A DNA stretch of 31,959 bases from Desulfuromonadaceae bacterium UBA5613 (GCA_002424625.1 DIKR01000003.1:1-31959), one strand, 5' to 3'. Counted from the first letter of the stretch, positions 25,110 to 31,959 are shown. A program made the numbers and translations. The notes: a model not told the origin generated them from the letters alone.

Positions 25110-26554
25110 ACATTCTTCTCTGGGGTGGAGAGGGGAAGGGTAACGATAAAGCGGCAGCCGAATTCCGCCCGGGTTTCGCAGTGGATTCTGCCGCCATGCT
25201 CTTCGATGATCTTGCGGGTCAGGGCGAGGCCGAGGCCGACCCCTTTGGGTTTGGTCGTAAAGTACGGCTCAAAGATCTTTTCCAGCTGCTGAGGGTCGAT
25301 GCCGCTACCGGTATCTGAAACGGTAAGAGCGATCTCTCTCTGGTGCAGCGCCCCGTGTACCCGCAGTTCACCGCCATGCGGCATGGCATCAAAGGCATTC
25401 AGGACCAGATTGAAAAAGCAGGTGCGCAGCAGTTCGGGGTCGACCGCAAGTTCGGGGAGACCGGCGTATTCGCGAATAATGATAATCTCTTCCTGTGCCG
25501 CCCGCGGTTGCACCAGTTCGAGAATGCTGTCGAGCATCGCTACGAGGTCGGTGCGGCTCAGTCGCAGTTCAATGGGGCGGCCATATTCGAGGAAAGATTC
25601 AGCAAAGCGGCTGATTCGCTGGATCTCCCCCTTCATATTGCGCACCAGATATTCAAAACGCTCCCCCTTCTCGCTGTCGTCCGGGCGATAGGTGTCAAGC
25701 ATGTGATCGATGGAGAGGCTGATAAAGTTCAGGGGATTCTTGATTTCGTGGGCGACACTCCGCGCCACCTGGCCAATGCCGGCCAAATGCTCGGCGCGCC
25801 GCAATCGTTCGCTCAGGCCCCGGTCTTCCCGTAACTTTTCGATCATGTCGCTGAAACTGCGCGCCAGTTTGCCGATTTCGTCCTGGCGTTGGACCGGCAG
25901 CTTTTCGCCGTGGTCGAGATCCCCTTCCGCGACCTTTTCTGCTGCGCGCACCACTTGTTCGAGGGGCCGCGTGTAGTGTCCGGCCAGGACCAGAGCCATT
26001 AATGTCCCCAGCGAGAGGATGACGAGGGCGGAGATGATGCGGCGAAAGAGACTGAGGCGGATAAATCCGGAAAAGTCTTCGGCATTGAGGGTGAGATGGA
26101 TGTAGCCGACCGGACCTTCTTTCGAGCTGACGGGAATGACGACATTATAGTCCGGCCCGTCGTCGGTCACCGGTTGCCCAAGTTCCGCCTTGAAGATTAA
26201 TTCTTTGCGTTGTTGCGAGATCCATTTTCCGACATTGTCGCGACTCGTTGAGGCGACAATGCGATCTGCGACACTGATAACAGAAATCTCCTTGACCCCT
26301 TTGTTGTTAAGGGTCCCGAGGTAGCGCTCAAGGCTCTTGGTATCATTGAGTCTGGCGGCGGTCGCGCCGGCCAGGCCGACCTGCACGGCCCGGGTCAGTT
26401 CTGATGTCTTGCGCTGGAACTCGTTAAAAAGGACCTTCTCGGTCTGGTAATAGAAAAAGACCAGAATCATCACCAGACTCATACTCATCAAGAGCATGAG
26501 CCAGACAAGTCTGGTCCTTAGCGACGGTTGGAAAAAAGGGAAACGGAAACGCAT
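25106..26554 (-). CDS. Sensor histidine kinase
   Basis: This is a 482-residue inner-membrane kinase. TM1 is at about 14-36, a periplasmic sensor region at about 37-165 (dCache/PAS-like, with DRIVASTSRDNVGKW in it) and TM2 at about 170-190, followed by a HAMP domain to about 240. The phosphoacceptor is H269 in VARSVAHEIKNPLNF. The ATPase domain has N box NLVLNAFDA, G1 DTGSGIDP, F box FEPYFTTK and G2 GVGLGLALT. The layout is that of NtrB/AtoS/ZraS-type kinases. The start overlaps the previous gene's 3' end by 37 bases; AGGG lies six bases before the ATG. The next in-frame Met falls inside TM1, so this start is preferred. The periplasmic sensor and wall-enzyme neighbours suggest an envelope-derived signal. 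Confidence 0.94.
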   Translation of the reverse strand: MRFRFPFFQPSLRTRLVWLMLLMSMSLVMILVFFYYQTEKVLFNEFQRKTSELTRAVQVGLAGATAARLNDTKSLERYLGTLNNKGVKEISVISVADRIVASTSRDNVGKWISQQRKELIFKAELGQPVTDDGPDYNVVIPVSSKEGPVGYIHLTLNAEDFSGFIRLSLFRRIISALVILSLGTLMALVLAGHYTRPLEQVVRAAEKVAEGDLDHGEKLPVQRQDEIGKLARSFSDMIEKLREDRGLSERLRRAEHLAGIGQVARSVAHEIKNPLNFISLSIDHMLDTYRPDDSEKGERFEYLVRNMKGEIQRISRFAESFLEYGRPIELRLSRTDLVAMLDSILELVQPRAAQEEIIIIREYAGLPELAVDPELLRTCFFNLVLNAFDAMPHGGELRVHGALHQREIALTVSDTGSGIDPQQLEKIFEPYFTTKPKGVGLGLALTRKIIEEHGGRIHCETRAEFGCRFIVTLPLSTPEKNV

Positions 26555-27282
26555 GGTGGCCCTGCCTGAAAAGAGAGGCCATGCCGCGCAATCAGGGTTG
26601 CGCAGCCGGAAGGAATCAAGAGGGCTGACCCGACCGGGAGTGCCCAGTAAAGACGCTGGGCGTCTTCCGGGCTCAGGATCAGCAGGAGTTCAGTGAAAGG
26701 TTCTTGCTTATAATGCTGCAAAGCGGAATGGAGTGCACGGGAAACTTTCCACAGAGGCTTTTCGAAGCGTTGCGCTAGCGTCCTCTTCTTGCCGTCGTCT
26801 TCTGCCGGAAGGGATTTGATCACCAGAACACCGCCCCCTTCCAGTATCAGGGAGTAGTTGGTCGGCATGTCTGTGACTTCCGTTGCGTGTACCTCAAACT
26901 TTTTAACGACCGGAGGCGCGGTCGGATCGACAGGAGCCGCCGGCTTGGCTGCCGCCTCTTCCCCTTCCGGTGGGGGGATCTGGATCTTTTCTCGTTCCGG
27001 GACTCGATCTTTATCCGCGATTATATGCAGACCGGGTTCAGGGAGGGGACCCCAAGTCCGCATTTCTTTAATGGCAATGGTCGAGACGGTCATGCCGCTA
27101 GAGCGGATATCAAACTGACTCTTCTCCAGATTAAGATAGAGATAGATCTGTTTTTTGCGAGACAGATCATATTCCGCCTGCAGCAGGGTGTTTTTAACGG
27201 TTAAGTCTGCAAGCGCAAACGCTGGAAAAGTACCGCCAAGGCTGCTGCCAACCAGTAAAAGTAACAGTAATAAATGTCGCAT
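26518..27282 (-). CDS. Secreted protein of unknown function
   Basis: The protein has 254 residues. A strong Sec signal peptide covers the first 24 residues (seven leucines after MRH, cleavage probably after FALA). The mature part starts with strand-rich sequence (LQAEYDLSRKKQIYLYLNLE). It has a proline/alanine-rich linker (around IPPPEGEEAAAKPAAPVDP) and a second strand-rich domain ending in a hydrophobic LLILSPEDAQRLYWALPVGSALLIP. I do not recognise a family. Its start shares one base with the stop of the membrane L,D-transpeptidase (TGATG). Its 3' end overlaps the kinase start by 37 bases. This tight coupling makes it a plausible periplasmic partner of either the transpeptidases or the sensor. 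Confidence 0.75.
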   Translation of the reverse strand: MRHLLLLLLLVGSSLGGTFPAFALADLTVKNTLLQAEYDLSRKKQIYLYLNLEKSQFDIRSSGMTVSTIAIKEMRTWGPLPEPGLHIIADKDRVPEREKIQIPPPEGEEAAAKPAAPVDPTAPPVVKKFEVHATEVTDMPTNYSLILEGGGVLVIKSLPAEDDGKKRTLAQRFEKPLWKVSRALHSALQHYKQEPFTELLLILSPEDAQRLYWALPVGSALLIPSGCATLIARHGLSFQAGPPCVSVSLFSNRR

Positions 27283-28031
27283 CAGAAAAGTATGACCCGC
27301 GTTCCGATTTTTGCTGTTTTGAAAATAAATTCAATATCGTCATCACCAAGTCGAACACAACCGTGTGAAACATTGCGGCCGAGCAAGCGTTTGTAAAGAG
27401 TGCCATGCAGGTAATAACCATCACCAATGGCAACGGCATAATCTCCCATGACGCCCGGTTCAGCTCGTCCTGAACCGTCTTTAGGGATCTCCTCCCCCTC
27501 TTCGATAAAGGCCCAGTCAGGCTTCATCCAAACCGGAGCAGCCTTTTTCATCCAGATTTTACGTTCGGCACGAGGAGTTTCAAAGACCCATTTACGCCCT
27601 GACGCCGGATCTTCCAGGATATTGCCGGTGCCGCAGGAGGCAATCATTTCGCGTAAAACCACCCCGTTTTGCCACCAGTATACCCGGTTGAGAGCGGAAT
27701 CGACAACGATATACGGTTCATCCGGTTTGGCCGCAAGGGCCGCGAGCCTTTTTGTTAAAGTTGCATTGGCCTTTTGCAGTTTGTCAGGATCGGTCGGCGC
27801 CGGCTTTCCAGCCAGGGCCGAGGCTTTTGCCGCCGGCTGCTGTTTTGCCAGGTGACTGCCATAAAAGACCAAGCCGAAAAAGAGGAGCGCGGCGAACAGA
27901 GCCAGGAGGAGTCCCCCCAGCAAAAGGAGTTTGCGGATGCGCCGTGGCGGCTTTGTCCCGCCCGTCTCGCGCCGGAAGCGGTTGGGGCCTTTAGTTGAGG
28001 CCACGGAGCGCTGATGCAATGATATTGTCAT
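27282..28031 (-). CDS. Membrane-anchored L,D-transpeptidase (YkuD domain)
   Basis: The protein has 249 residues. A basic cytoplasmic N-terminus (about 1-33) is followed by one transmembrane helix (about 34-58), an Ala/Lys-rich linker and a C-terminal YkuD domain (about 105-249). The catalytic motif is canonical: H209 in YYLHGTLYKRL and C225 in NVSHGCVRLG, 13 residues between the HG pair and the SHGC. These enzymes form 3-3 peptidoglycan cross-links or attach proteins to the wall, and are usually carbapenem-sensitive. The ATG at 28031 is chosen over a TTG at 28049. The first 41 bases overlap the previous gene's end. Its stop overlaps the next start (TGATG). Confidence 0.9.
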   Translation of the reverse strand: MTISLHQRSVASTKGPNRFRRETGGTKPPRRIRKLLLLGGLLLALFAALLFFGLVFYGSHLAKQQPAAKASALAGKPAPTDPDKLQKANATLTKRLAALAAKPDEPYIVVDSALNRVYWWQNGVVLREMIASCGTGNILEDPASGRKWVFETPRAERKIWMKKAAPVWMKPDWAFIEEGEEIPKDGSGRAEPGVMGDYAVAIGDGYYLHGTLYKRLLGRNVSHGCVRLGDDDIEFIFKTAKIGTRVILF

Positions 28032-29091
28032 AATCGATTGTTCCGACAATCACCACCGGCGTCCCGACATCTACCTGTGCAAAGAGGTCGCTGATGTGAT
28101 GGTCTTGAAGTGAAATGCAGCCGTTGGTCATGGAGTCGTTACCACCACCATGGATTTCGATCAAATTGCCGATTCCGACATTGGCAGGAATCAGCTTCTT
28201 CTTTTTGGCGAGAGCAAAGCGTTGTTGATCTTCCTGGTTGGGATAATCGATGAGCAGAGCTTTGTAATAGCGGCTGTAGGGAAGTTTTTTTACAATTTTG
28301 TACTCCCCTTCCGGTGTTGCTTTATCTCCTGAATAGAGCTTGTCTGCAAGAAAATTAAAGCCAAAGCCGGCATTGAAATCACGAACCCGGCCCCCCTTGC
28401 GATAAAGGGTCAACTGGCGATCGACTTTGCGGACAATGATGACGTCTTTGCCTTCACGGCGCGATTCAGCCAGAGCTTTATCGACCTGTGATTTCCAGCG
28501 GGCGATTTGCTGCCGGTCAGCGTAGCGCGCCAGCAGGGGGCGAAGCGTCTTGATAACGGCATCGATATCGATGCGGGCCGCTTCAAGTTTTTGGTTGGCT
28601 TCTTTGCTGCGGCGCTCCTTTGCCAGTCGTTTGGCATCCTCAATCCGGATATCGGCCTGTGTCAGCTTGCGCATCGCCAAACGGCGATCCTTCAATTCTT
28701 CAGCGAGTTCTTTTAAAAGAGTGATCCGTTTTTGCAAAGCGTCAGCGGTCTGGGAAATCTCTGTCGATTGTTGCAGTGCTACGGTCTGCACTTCCCCCTG
28801 CATCTTCTCTCCCATGGCGTGAACCTGGGCAAAGGATCGGGCAATCGGCTGGTAGTCGCGAAACCATACCATGCGCGAACGCTCACGCGTATAAAGATCG
28901 CGGGCGGAGTTCAGAGCCGACAAGTATTGCTGATAGCTTTCCGGGGTGTAAACAGAAGCACCGGCCCGCCAGAGTTCCGTTTCTTGCGTTAACGCAAGCT
29001 GGATCTCTGTGGGGGCCGGTGGTTCACTACATCCCGTCACCACCATCAATACTATCAGCAGAAGCCCTGTTTTAAGACGACTGCTTTTCAA
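27991..29091 (-). CDS. Lipoprotein with C-terminal L,D-transpeptidase-like domain
   Basis: The protein has 366 residues. A lipoprotein signal peptide ends in the lipobox VTGC with C21; the following Ser suggests the outer membrane. A long helical, probably coiled-coil region (about 50-215, rich in Ala, Leu, Lys, Arg, Glu) precedes a YkuD-type domain (about 215-360). The active-site region is unusual: H314 in IEIHGGGNDS and C325 in MTNGCISLQD, with Thr-Asn where canonical enzymes have Ser-His before Gly-Cys. It resembles the divergent YafK/ErfK-like group, some of which release or exchange wall-linked lipoprotein; activity is not proven. The start is a TTG at 29091 with AAGGA about eight bases upstream. 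It is 22 bases after the lipoprotein gene. Confidence 0.83.
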   Translation of the reverse strand: MKSSRLKTGLLLIVLMVVTGCSEPPAPTEIQLALTQETELWRAGASVYTPESYQQYLSALNSARDLYTRERSRMVWFRDYQPIARSFAQVHAMGEKMQGEVQTVALQQSTEISQTADALQKRITLLKELAEELKDRRLAMRKLTQADIRIEDAKRLAKERRSKEANQKLEAARIDIDAVIKTLRPLLARYADRQQIARWKSQVDKALAESRREGKDVIIVRKVDRQLTLYRKGGRVRDFNAGFGFNFLADKLYSGDKATPEGEYKIVKKLPYSRYYKALLIDYPNQEDQQRFALAKKKKLIPANVGIGNLIEIHGGGNDSMTNGCISLQDHHISDLFAQVDVGTPVVIVGTIDYDNIIASALRGLN

Positions 29092-29113
29092 GGGTGACGT
29101 CCTTCTTTAAGGT

Positions 29114-29704
29114 TTAATTTCCAGCTTTTTTCGCAGCAGCTTCGTCGATCTGGGTCGAGATAGCGTTGGCGCGATCACGGATCGAAGCGGCCTTTTCAGC
29201 AGCAGCAACGAACTCGCCCTGATCAACCAGGGGCTGGATGGTGGCAAGCTCAGCTTCCATGCCAGCAGCATCAGCTTTCATCGCTTCGATGTCAGCAGCA
29301 GAACCTTTACCTTTAGGAGCGGTTTCCAGTTTGGCTTTGGCGCCGGTGACAGCGGTGGTGGCTTCGTCAAGGGCGGCAACAGACTGCTGCTTCAACTCTT
29401 CCTTGACCGTAGCGGTCTTGGCGGTGAGGGCATCGGCATCAGCTTTGGCCTGAGCAAGAAGCTGCTTGGCTTTGTCGTAGTTTTTGAACCATTTGGCTTC
29501 CTGGACTTTGATCTCTTCCATGGCAGCAGCGTACTCGTCGTTCACTTTTTTGTTGTCTTCGGCAACATACTTGGCCGAACCTTCAGCCGCAGCAGCTTCG
29601 ATAGCAGCTTTGGCGCTGTTCATTTCTTCCTGGGGCGGCTTGGCACAACCGGCGAGGGAGCTAACGAGGGCGAGACCAGCGATAAGAACGAGAAGATTTT
29701 TCAT
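29114..29704 (-). CDS. Alanine-rich helical lipoprotein
   Basis: The protein has 196 residues. The signal peptide ends at a lipobox LAGC with C20; the next residue is Ala, consistent with the outer membrane. The mature protein is strikingly rich in Ala, Lys, Glu and Asp with heptad-like spacing (for example NDEYAAAMEEIKVQEAKWF), pointing to long helices like DUF4398 or Lpp-type proteins. It ends AAAKKAGN, so lysines lie close to the C-terminus, as in Lpp, but not as the final residue. It is probably abundant, given AGGAGG before the ATG. It is the first gene of the envelope module, directly behind a sigma-54-type promoter. Function as wall or outer-membrane spacer is an inference. Confidence 0.75.
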   Translation of the reverse strand: MKNLLVLIAGLALVSSLAGCAKPPQEEMNSAKAAIEAAAAEGSAKYVAEDNKKVNDEYAAAMEEIKVQEAKWFKNYDKAKQLLAQAKADADALTAKTATVKEELKQQSVAALDEATTAVTGAKAKLETAPKGKGSAADIEAMKADAAGMEAELATIQPLVDQGEFVAAAEKAASIRDRANAISTQIDEAAAKKAGN

Positions 29705-29760
29705 GTTGTGTTTCCTCCTGAAACGGTTTGAGTTTTTCCCTTATGGGATTCAGTCAATAT

Positions 29761-29780
29761 GTAGCAGTATCTGTGCCAAG
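29761..29780 (-). promoter_or_regulatory. Candidate sigma-54 (-24/-12) promoter of the envelope module
   Basis: On the - strand the sequence from 29780 to 29761 reads CTTGGCACAGATACTGCTAC. The -24 element TGGCAC is perfect. GG (29777-29776) and GC (29765-29764) are exactly ten bases apart. The -12 element CTGCT differs from TTGCT at one position. The predicted start near 29753 gives a leader of about 50 bases to the lipoprotein ATG. The same transcription unit ends with a sigma-54 activator gene. Confidence 0.7.
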
Positions 29781-29877
29781 ACTGAAGCCGCATTATTCGG
29801 CGTTTTATTTTTTTACTCCTCCCGATATCAGGAAACTTTCTCCTTATATGGGGAACTTTTTTTTGACTAGCTGCCCT
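29781..29877 (-). promoter_or_regulatory. Possible activator-binding region upstream of the sigma-54 promoter
   Basis: About 97 non-coding bases lie between the -24 element and the preceding small gene. They contain a GCCG...CGGC inverted repeat (29787-29801, seven-base centre) and an imperfect palindrome CCCGATATCAGG (29821-29832). AGTTCC and AGTTTCC short repeats also occur on the - strand. Enhancer sites for NtrC-type activators are expected in such positions, but none of these can be assigned. Confidence 0.3.
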
Positions 29878-30147
29878 TTAAATAAGAATACGTCGTTTCG
29901 TACAAAAAGCACGTATGACCATCTCGGCCTGGTTCAGGCGGGAGAGTTTCATATTACGGAATTTCAGCGCCAAAATATCGTCGAGAGGAATCGCTTCCTG
30001 CCGCAACTCGCGGGCAACGATCGCCATGTTGCTGAGGATGAGCTTGAAGTCGGCGGCGCTGTACTGTTTGAGCAGGGGCGGACTGATGAGGAAATAGCCC
30101 TCGGCAAGATCCTGCGCCATTTTTTTCGGGTTGCCACTGATCGCCAT
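29878..30147 (-). CDS. Small helical protein of unknown function next to trpS
   Basis: The protein has 89 residues starting at ATG 30147 (MAISGNPKKMAQDL). A GTG at 30159, immediately after the trpS stop, would add four residues but lacks a ribosome binding site. The sequence is mainly helical and uncharged in the centre (LILSNMAIVARELRQEAIPLDDILALK), with a basic C-terminus ending KRRILI. No signal peptide, metal motif or known domain is visible. It is co-directional with trpS, whose stop lies 12 bases upstream, and is likely co-transcribed. It could be a regulatory or adaptor protein; no function is claimed. Confidence 0.65.
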   Translation of the reverse strand: MAISGNPKKMAQDLAEGYFLISPPLLKQYSAADFKLILSNMAIVARELRQEAIPLDDILALKFRNMKLSRLNQAEMVIRAFCTKRRILI

Positions 30148-30159
30148 AGACGAATTCAC

Positions 30160-31125
30160 TCAATAGGTTAAGCCGGCTTTTTTGCGTACCTTGAACATAG
30201 TCTTGCGGGCGACGGAGCGGGCCTTGTCGGCGCCGGCAGCGAGAATGTGCCGTACCCCCTCCGGGTCAGCAAGGAGTTCGGCGCGTCGCGCCGCGTAGGG
30301 AGCAAAGTAGTCACGAATGGTGACAAAGAGCTCTTCTTTGACGGTCCCGTAACCGAGGCCGCCGGCAAGGTAGCGCTGGCGCAATGCTTCGTTCTCTGCT
30401 TTGGTCAAAAAGAGCCGGTAGATGTTGTAAACATTGCATTGATCCGGAACTTTTTCCGCTTCGACCGGGGTCGGGTCGGTGACGATCCGCATCACCTGTT
30501 TGCGCAGAGCTTTTTCTTCGGTAAAGAGATCGATGGCATTGCCGTAACTCTTGCTCATCTTCTGGCCGTCGGTGCCGGGGACGGTCGCTACCTCTTCGTC
30601 GATCTCCGGTTCCGGCAGGGTGAAGATGTCGCCGTATGCGTTATTTATTTTAATGGCGATATCGCGCGTCACTTCGACGTGCTGTTTCTGATCCTTGCCG
30701 ACCGGCACTTTTTCGCTCTGAAAGAGGAGGATATCGGCAGCCATCAGGACCGGATAAGCAAAGAGGCCGTGATTGGCGGCAATGCCGCGCGTCGTTTTGT
30801 CTTTAAAGCTGTGACAACGCTCGAGAAGTCCCATCGGTGTGAAGTTGGAGAGGATCCAGGTCAACTCCTGCACCTCGGGAAGATCGGACTGCACCCAGAA
30901 GGTGCTCTTTGCCGGATCCATCCCCAGAGCAAGAAAGTTGACAGCTGCCTCCATCGTCCCTTTCGCCAGGGCCTTGCCGTCACTCACCGAAGTCATGGCG
31001 TGATAGTTGGCGATGAAGCAGAAAAGGTCTTCATTCTCCTGATGATCGATCATCTTCTTCATCATGCCGAAGTAGTTGCCGAGATGGAGAGAACCGGACG
31101 GTTGAATGCCGGAAAGGACGCGCAT
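30160..31125 (-). CDS. trpS: Tryptophanyl-tRNA synthetase
   Basis: This is a 321-residue class I synthetase that charges tRNA-Trp. The HIGH-type motif appears as SLHLGN at residues 12-17 in SGIQPSGSLHLGNYFG. KMSKS is at 189-193 in GQKMSKSYGN. The tryptophan-binding VGKDQKQHVEVTRDIA segment is intact. The ATG at 31125 follows GAGG with a ten-base T-rich spacer, slightly long. It is divergent from the MoxR gene. The small helical protein follows directly. Confidence 0.96.
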   Translation of the reverse strand: MRVLSGIQPSGSLHLGNYFGMMKKMIDHQENEDLFCFIANYHAMTSVSDGKALAKGTMEAAVNFLALGMDPAKSTFWVQSDLPEVQELTWILSNFTPMGLLERCHSFKDKTTRGIAANHGLFAYPVLMAADILLFQSEKVPVGKDQKQHVEVTRDIAIKINNAYGDIFTLPEPEIDEEVATVPGTDGQKMSKSYGNAIDLFTEEKALRKQVMRIVTDPTPVEAEKVPDQCNVYNIYRLFLTKAENEALRQRYLAGGLGYGTVKEELFVTIRDYFAPYAARRAELLADPEGVRHILAAGADKARSVARKTMFKVRKKAGLTY

Positions 31126-31170
31126 AATAAAAAAACCTCACTAAAACTTTAGATGGCGAATCGATTGTTT

Positions 31171-31183
31171 GGTCAGCATGACC
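31171..31183. other. Small palindrome GGTCA-TGACC in the trpS leader
   Basis: GGTCA (31171-31175) and TGACC (31179-31183) are an exact five-base inverted repeat around a three-base centre. It lies just inside the predicted trpS leader, about 50 bases upstream of the ATG. It may be an operator or RNA hairpin; no tryptophan-specific leader peptide or T-box is seen. Confidence 0.25.
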
Positions 31184-31200
31184 CTGTTGACACAGGCGGA

Positions 31201-31229
31201 CTTTAACAGATCCGGGCAAATGGCGTCAA
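31201..31229 (-). promoter_or_regulatory. Candidate sigma-70 promoter for trpS
   Basis: On the - strand TTGACG (31229-31224) is followed after 17 bases by TTAAAG (31206-31201). The predicted start is near 31194, about 70 bases before the trpS ATG. The -10 is imperfect. Confidence 0.35.
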
Positions 31230-31308
31230 TATTTCCCACAAGCGGACAACTTGCCTCCAAAGAGGAGCGCAGGGTAAGATAAAAAAATACCTTCTTGAAG
31301 GAGTTGAC

Positions 31309-31959
31309 ATGGCACAACACGAACGGCACGCGATCCTCCGCTTGTTTGACACCCTTGATCGCGAGCATCTCTCCGGCAAACACGAAGCCTTGCAGCTGGC
31401 GATCATCACCCTCCTCTGCGGCGGCCACCTCCTTCTCGAAGATCGTCCCGGTCTCGGCAAGACCACCCTGGCTCTGGCTCTGGCCCGCGCCACCGGCCTC
31501 CTTTTTGGTCGGGTACAGTGCACCAGTGATCTCCTCCCCTCCGATATCACCGGTTTGTCGATCCTTGATCGTGCGGCCAACGATTTTCGTTTTATCCCCG
31601 GTCCGATCTTTTGCAACATCCTTTTGGTCGATGAACTCAATCGCGCCATGCCCCGCACCCAGAGCGCCCTCCTTGAAGCGATGGAGGAGCGCTGTGTGAC
31701 CGTCGAAGGAGTGACCCATCCCCTTCCCGAGCCCTTTATGGTTATTGCCACCCAGAATCCCGGCGAGCAGGTCGGCACCTTCCCACTCCCCGAGTCGCAG
31801 CTCGATCGTTTTCTTGTTACCACCGGCATCGGCTATCCTTCCGCTGAGATCGAGCGCCAGATCATCGCCGGCGGTGGTATCCGTGATGAACTGAAACAGA
31901 TCGAGCCCCTGATTACCCACGAAGAGCTCCTCGCCAGTCGCAAAGCGGCGCAGAAGGAG
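31309..31959 (+). CDS. MoxR-family AAA+ ATPase (5' part, cut by window edge)
   Basis: The first 217 codons of a MoxR-type ATPase are visible with no stop before the window ends. Walker A is around residues 44-53 (EDRPGLGKTT). The substrate loop around SDLLPSDITGLSILD, Walker B ILLVDELNRA near 106-115, and sensor 1 IATQNPGEQVGTFPLPESQLDRF are all present. MoxR ATPases act as chaperones that mature or insert cofactors into partner complexes, usually together with DUF58 and von Willebrand factor A proteins encoded downstream, outside this window. The ATG follows AAGGAG with a five-base spacer. It is divergent from trpS, 183 bases away. Confidence 0.92.
   Translation, partial: MAQHERHAILRLFDTLDREHLSGKHEALQLAIITLLCGGHLLLEDRPGLGKTTLALALARATGLLFGRVQCTSDLLPSDITGLSILDRAANDFRFIPGPIFCNILLVDELNRAMPRTQSALLEAMEERCVTVEGVTHPLPEPFMVIATQNPGEQVGTFPLPESQLDRFLVTTGIGYPSAEIERQIIAGGGIRDELKQIEPLITHEELLASRKAAQKE

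Noticed and set aside
29787..29812. + strand intrinsic terminator (GCCG/CGGC followed by T-rich DNA)
   Set aside because: The stem is only four base pairs and no + strand gene ends there; it is kept only as a possible regulator site.
31187..31192. TTGACA as -35 of a MoxR promoter on the + strand
   Set aside because: No acceptable -10 hexamer lies 15-19 bases downstream.

Overview
The window reads as a continuous stretch of chromosome from a Gram-negative, moderately GC-rich Desulfuromonadota bacterium (Geobacter/Desulfuromonas/Pelobacter type). The evidence is the recA-pilT-recX-alaS order, an arg cluster that runs into dapA-dapB-dapL (the LL-diaminopimelate aminotransferase route), sigma-54-style regulation, several outer-membrane lipoproteins and a lipid A acyltransferase. 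Coding density is high, and many genes overlap by ATGA or TGATG junctions. I see no tRNA, rRNA, CRISPR array, insertion sequence or phage gene. The taxonomic statement is an inference from gene order and protein flavour, not from a database search.

Layout. (1) 103-5394 (+): recA, pilT, recX and alaS, for recombination, pilus retraction, RecA control and alanyl-tRNA synthesis, closed by an intrinsic terminator. (2) 5553-13634 (+): arginine biosynthesis from N-acetylglutamate to arginine (argB, argD, argF, argG, argH). It is interrupted by a zinc-ribbon/RDD membrane protein and by a Nudix hydrolase paired with a divergent nitrilase-like protein. (3) 13637-17540 (+): an LptM-like lipoprotein, dapA, dapB and dapL, for lysine and peptidoglycan precursor synthesis. 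A 71-bp nested palindromic element lies between dapB and dapL. A small secreted protein follows. (4) 17904-20459 (-): asnS and ilvE. (5) 20543-22764 (-): an M16 zinc peptidase and an LpxL-type acyltransferase, preceded by a leader that carries a strong terminator. Facing this operon on the + strand is a short MetF-like protein. The two promoters overlap face to face inside one inverted repeat.

(6) 23739-29704 (-): a six-gene envelope module. In transcription order it encodes an alanine-rich lipoprotein, a lipoprotein with an L,D-transpeptidase domain, a membrane-anchored L,D-transpeptidase, a secreted protein of unknown function, a sensor histidine kinase and an NtrC-type sigma-54 activator. 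A near-consensus -24/-12 sigma-54 promoter lies just upstream of the first gene. This suggests a self-activating circuit that controls cell-wall cross-linking or lipoprotein-peptidoglycan attachment, and it is the best candidate here for an undescribed system. (7) 29878-31125 (-): trpS with a small conserved-looking helical protein. Facing away from it (+) is the start of a MoxR-type AAA ATPase gene, which is cut by the window edge.
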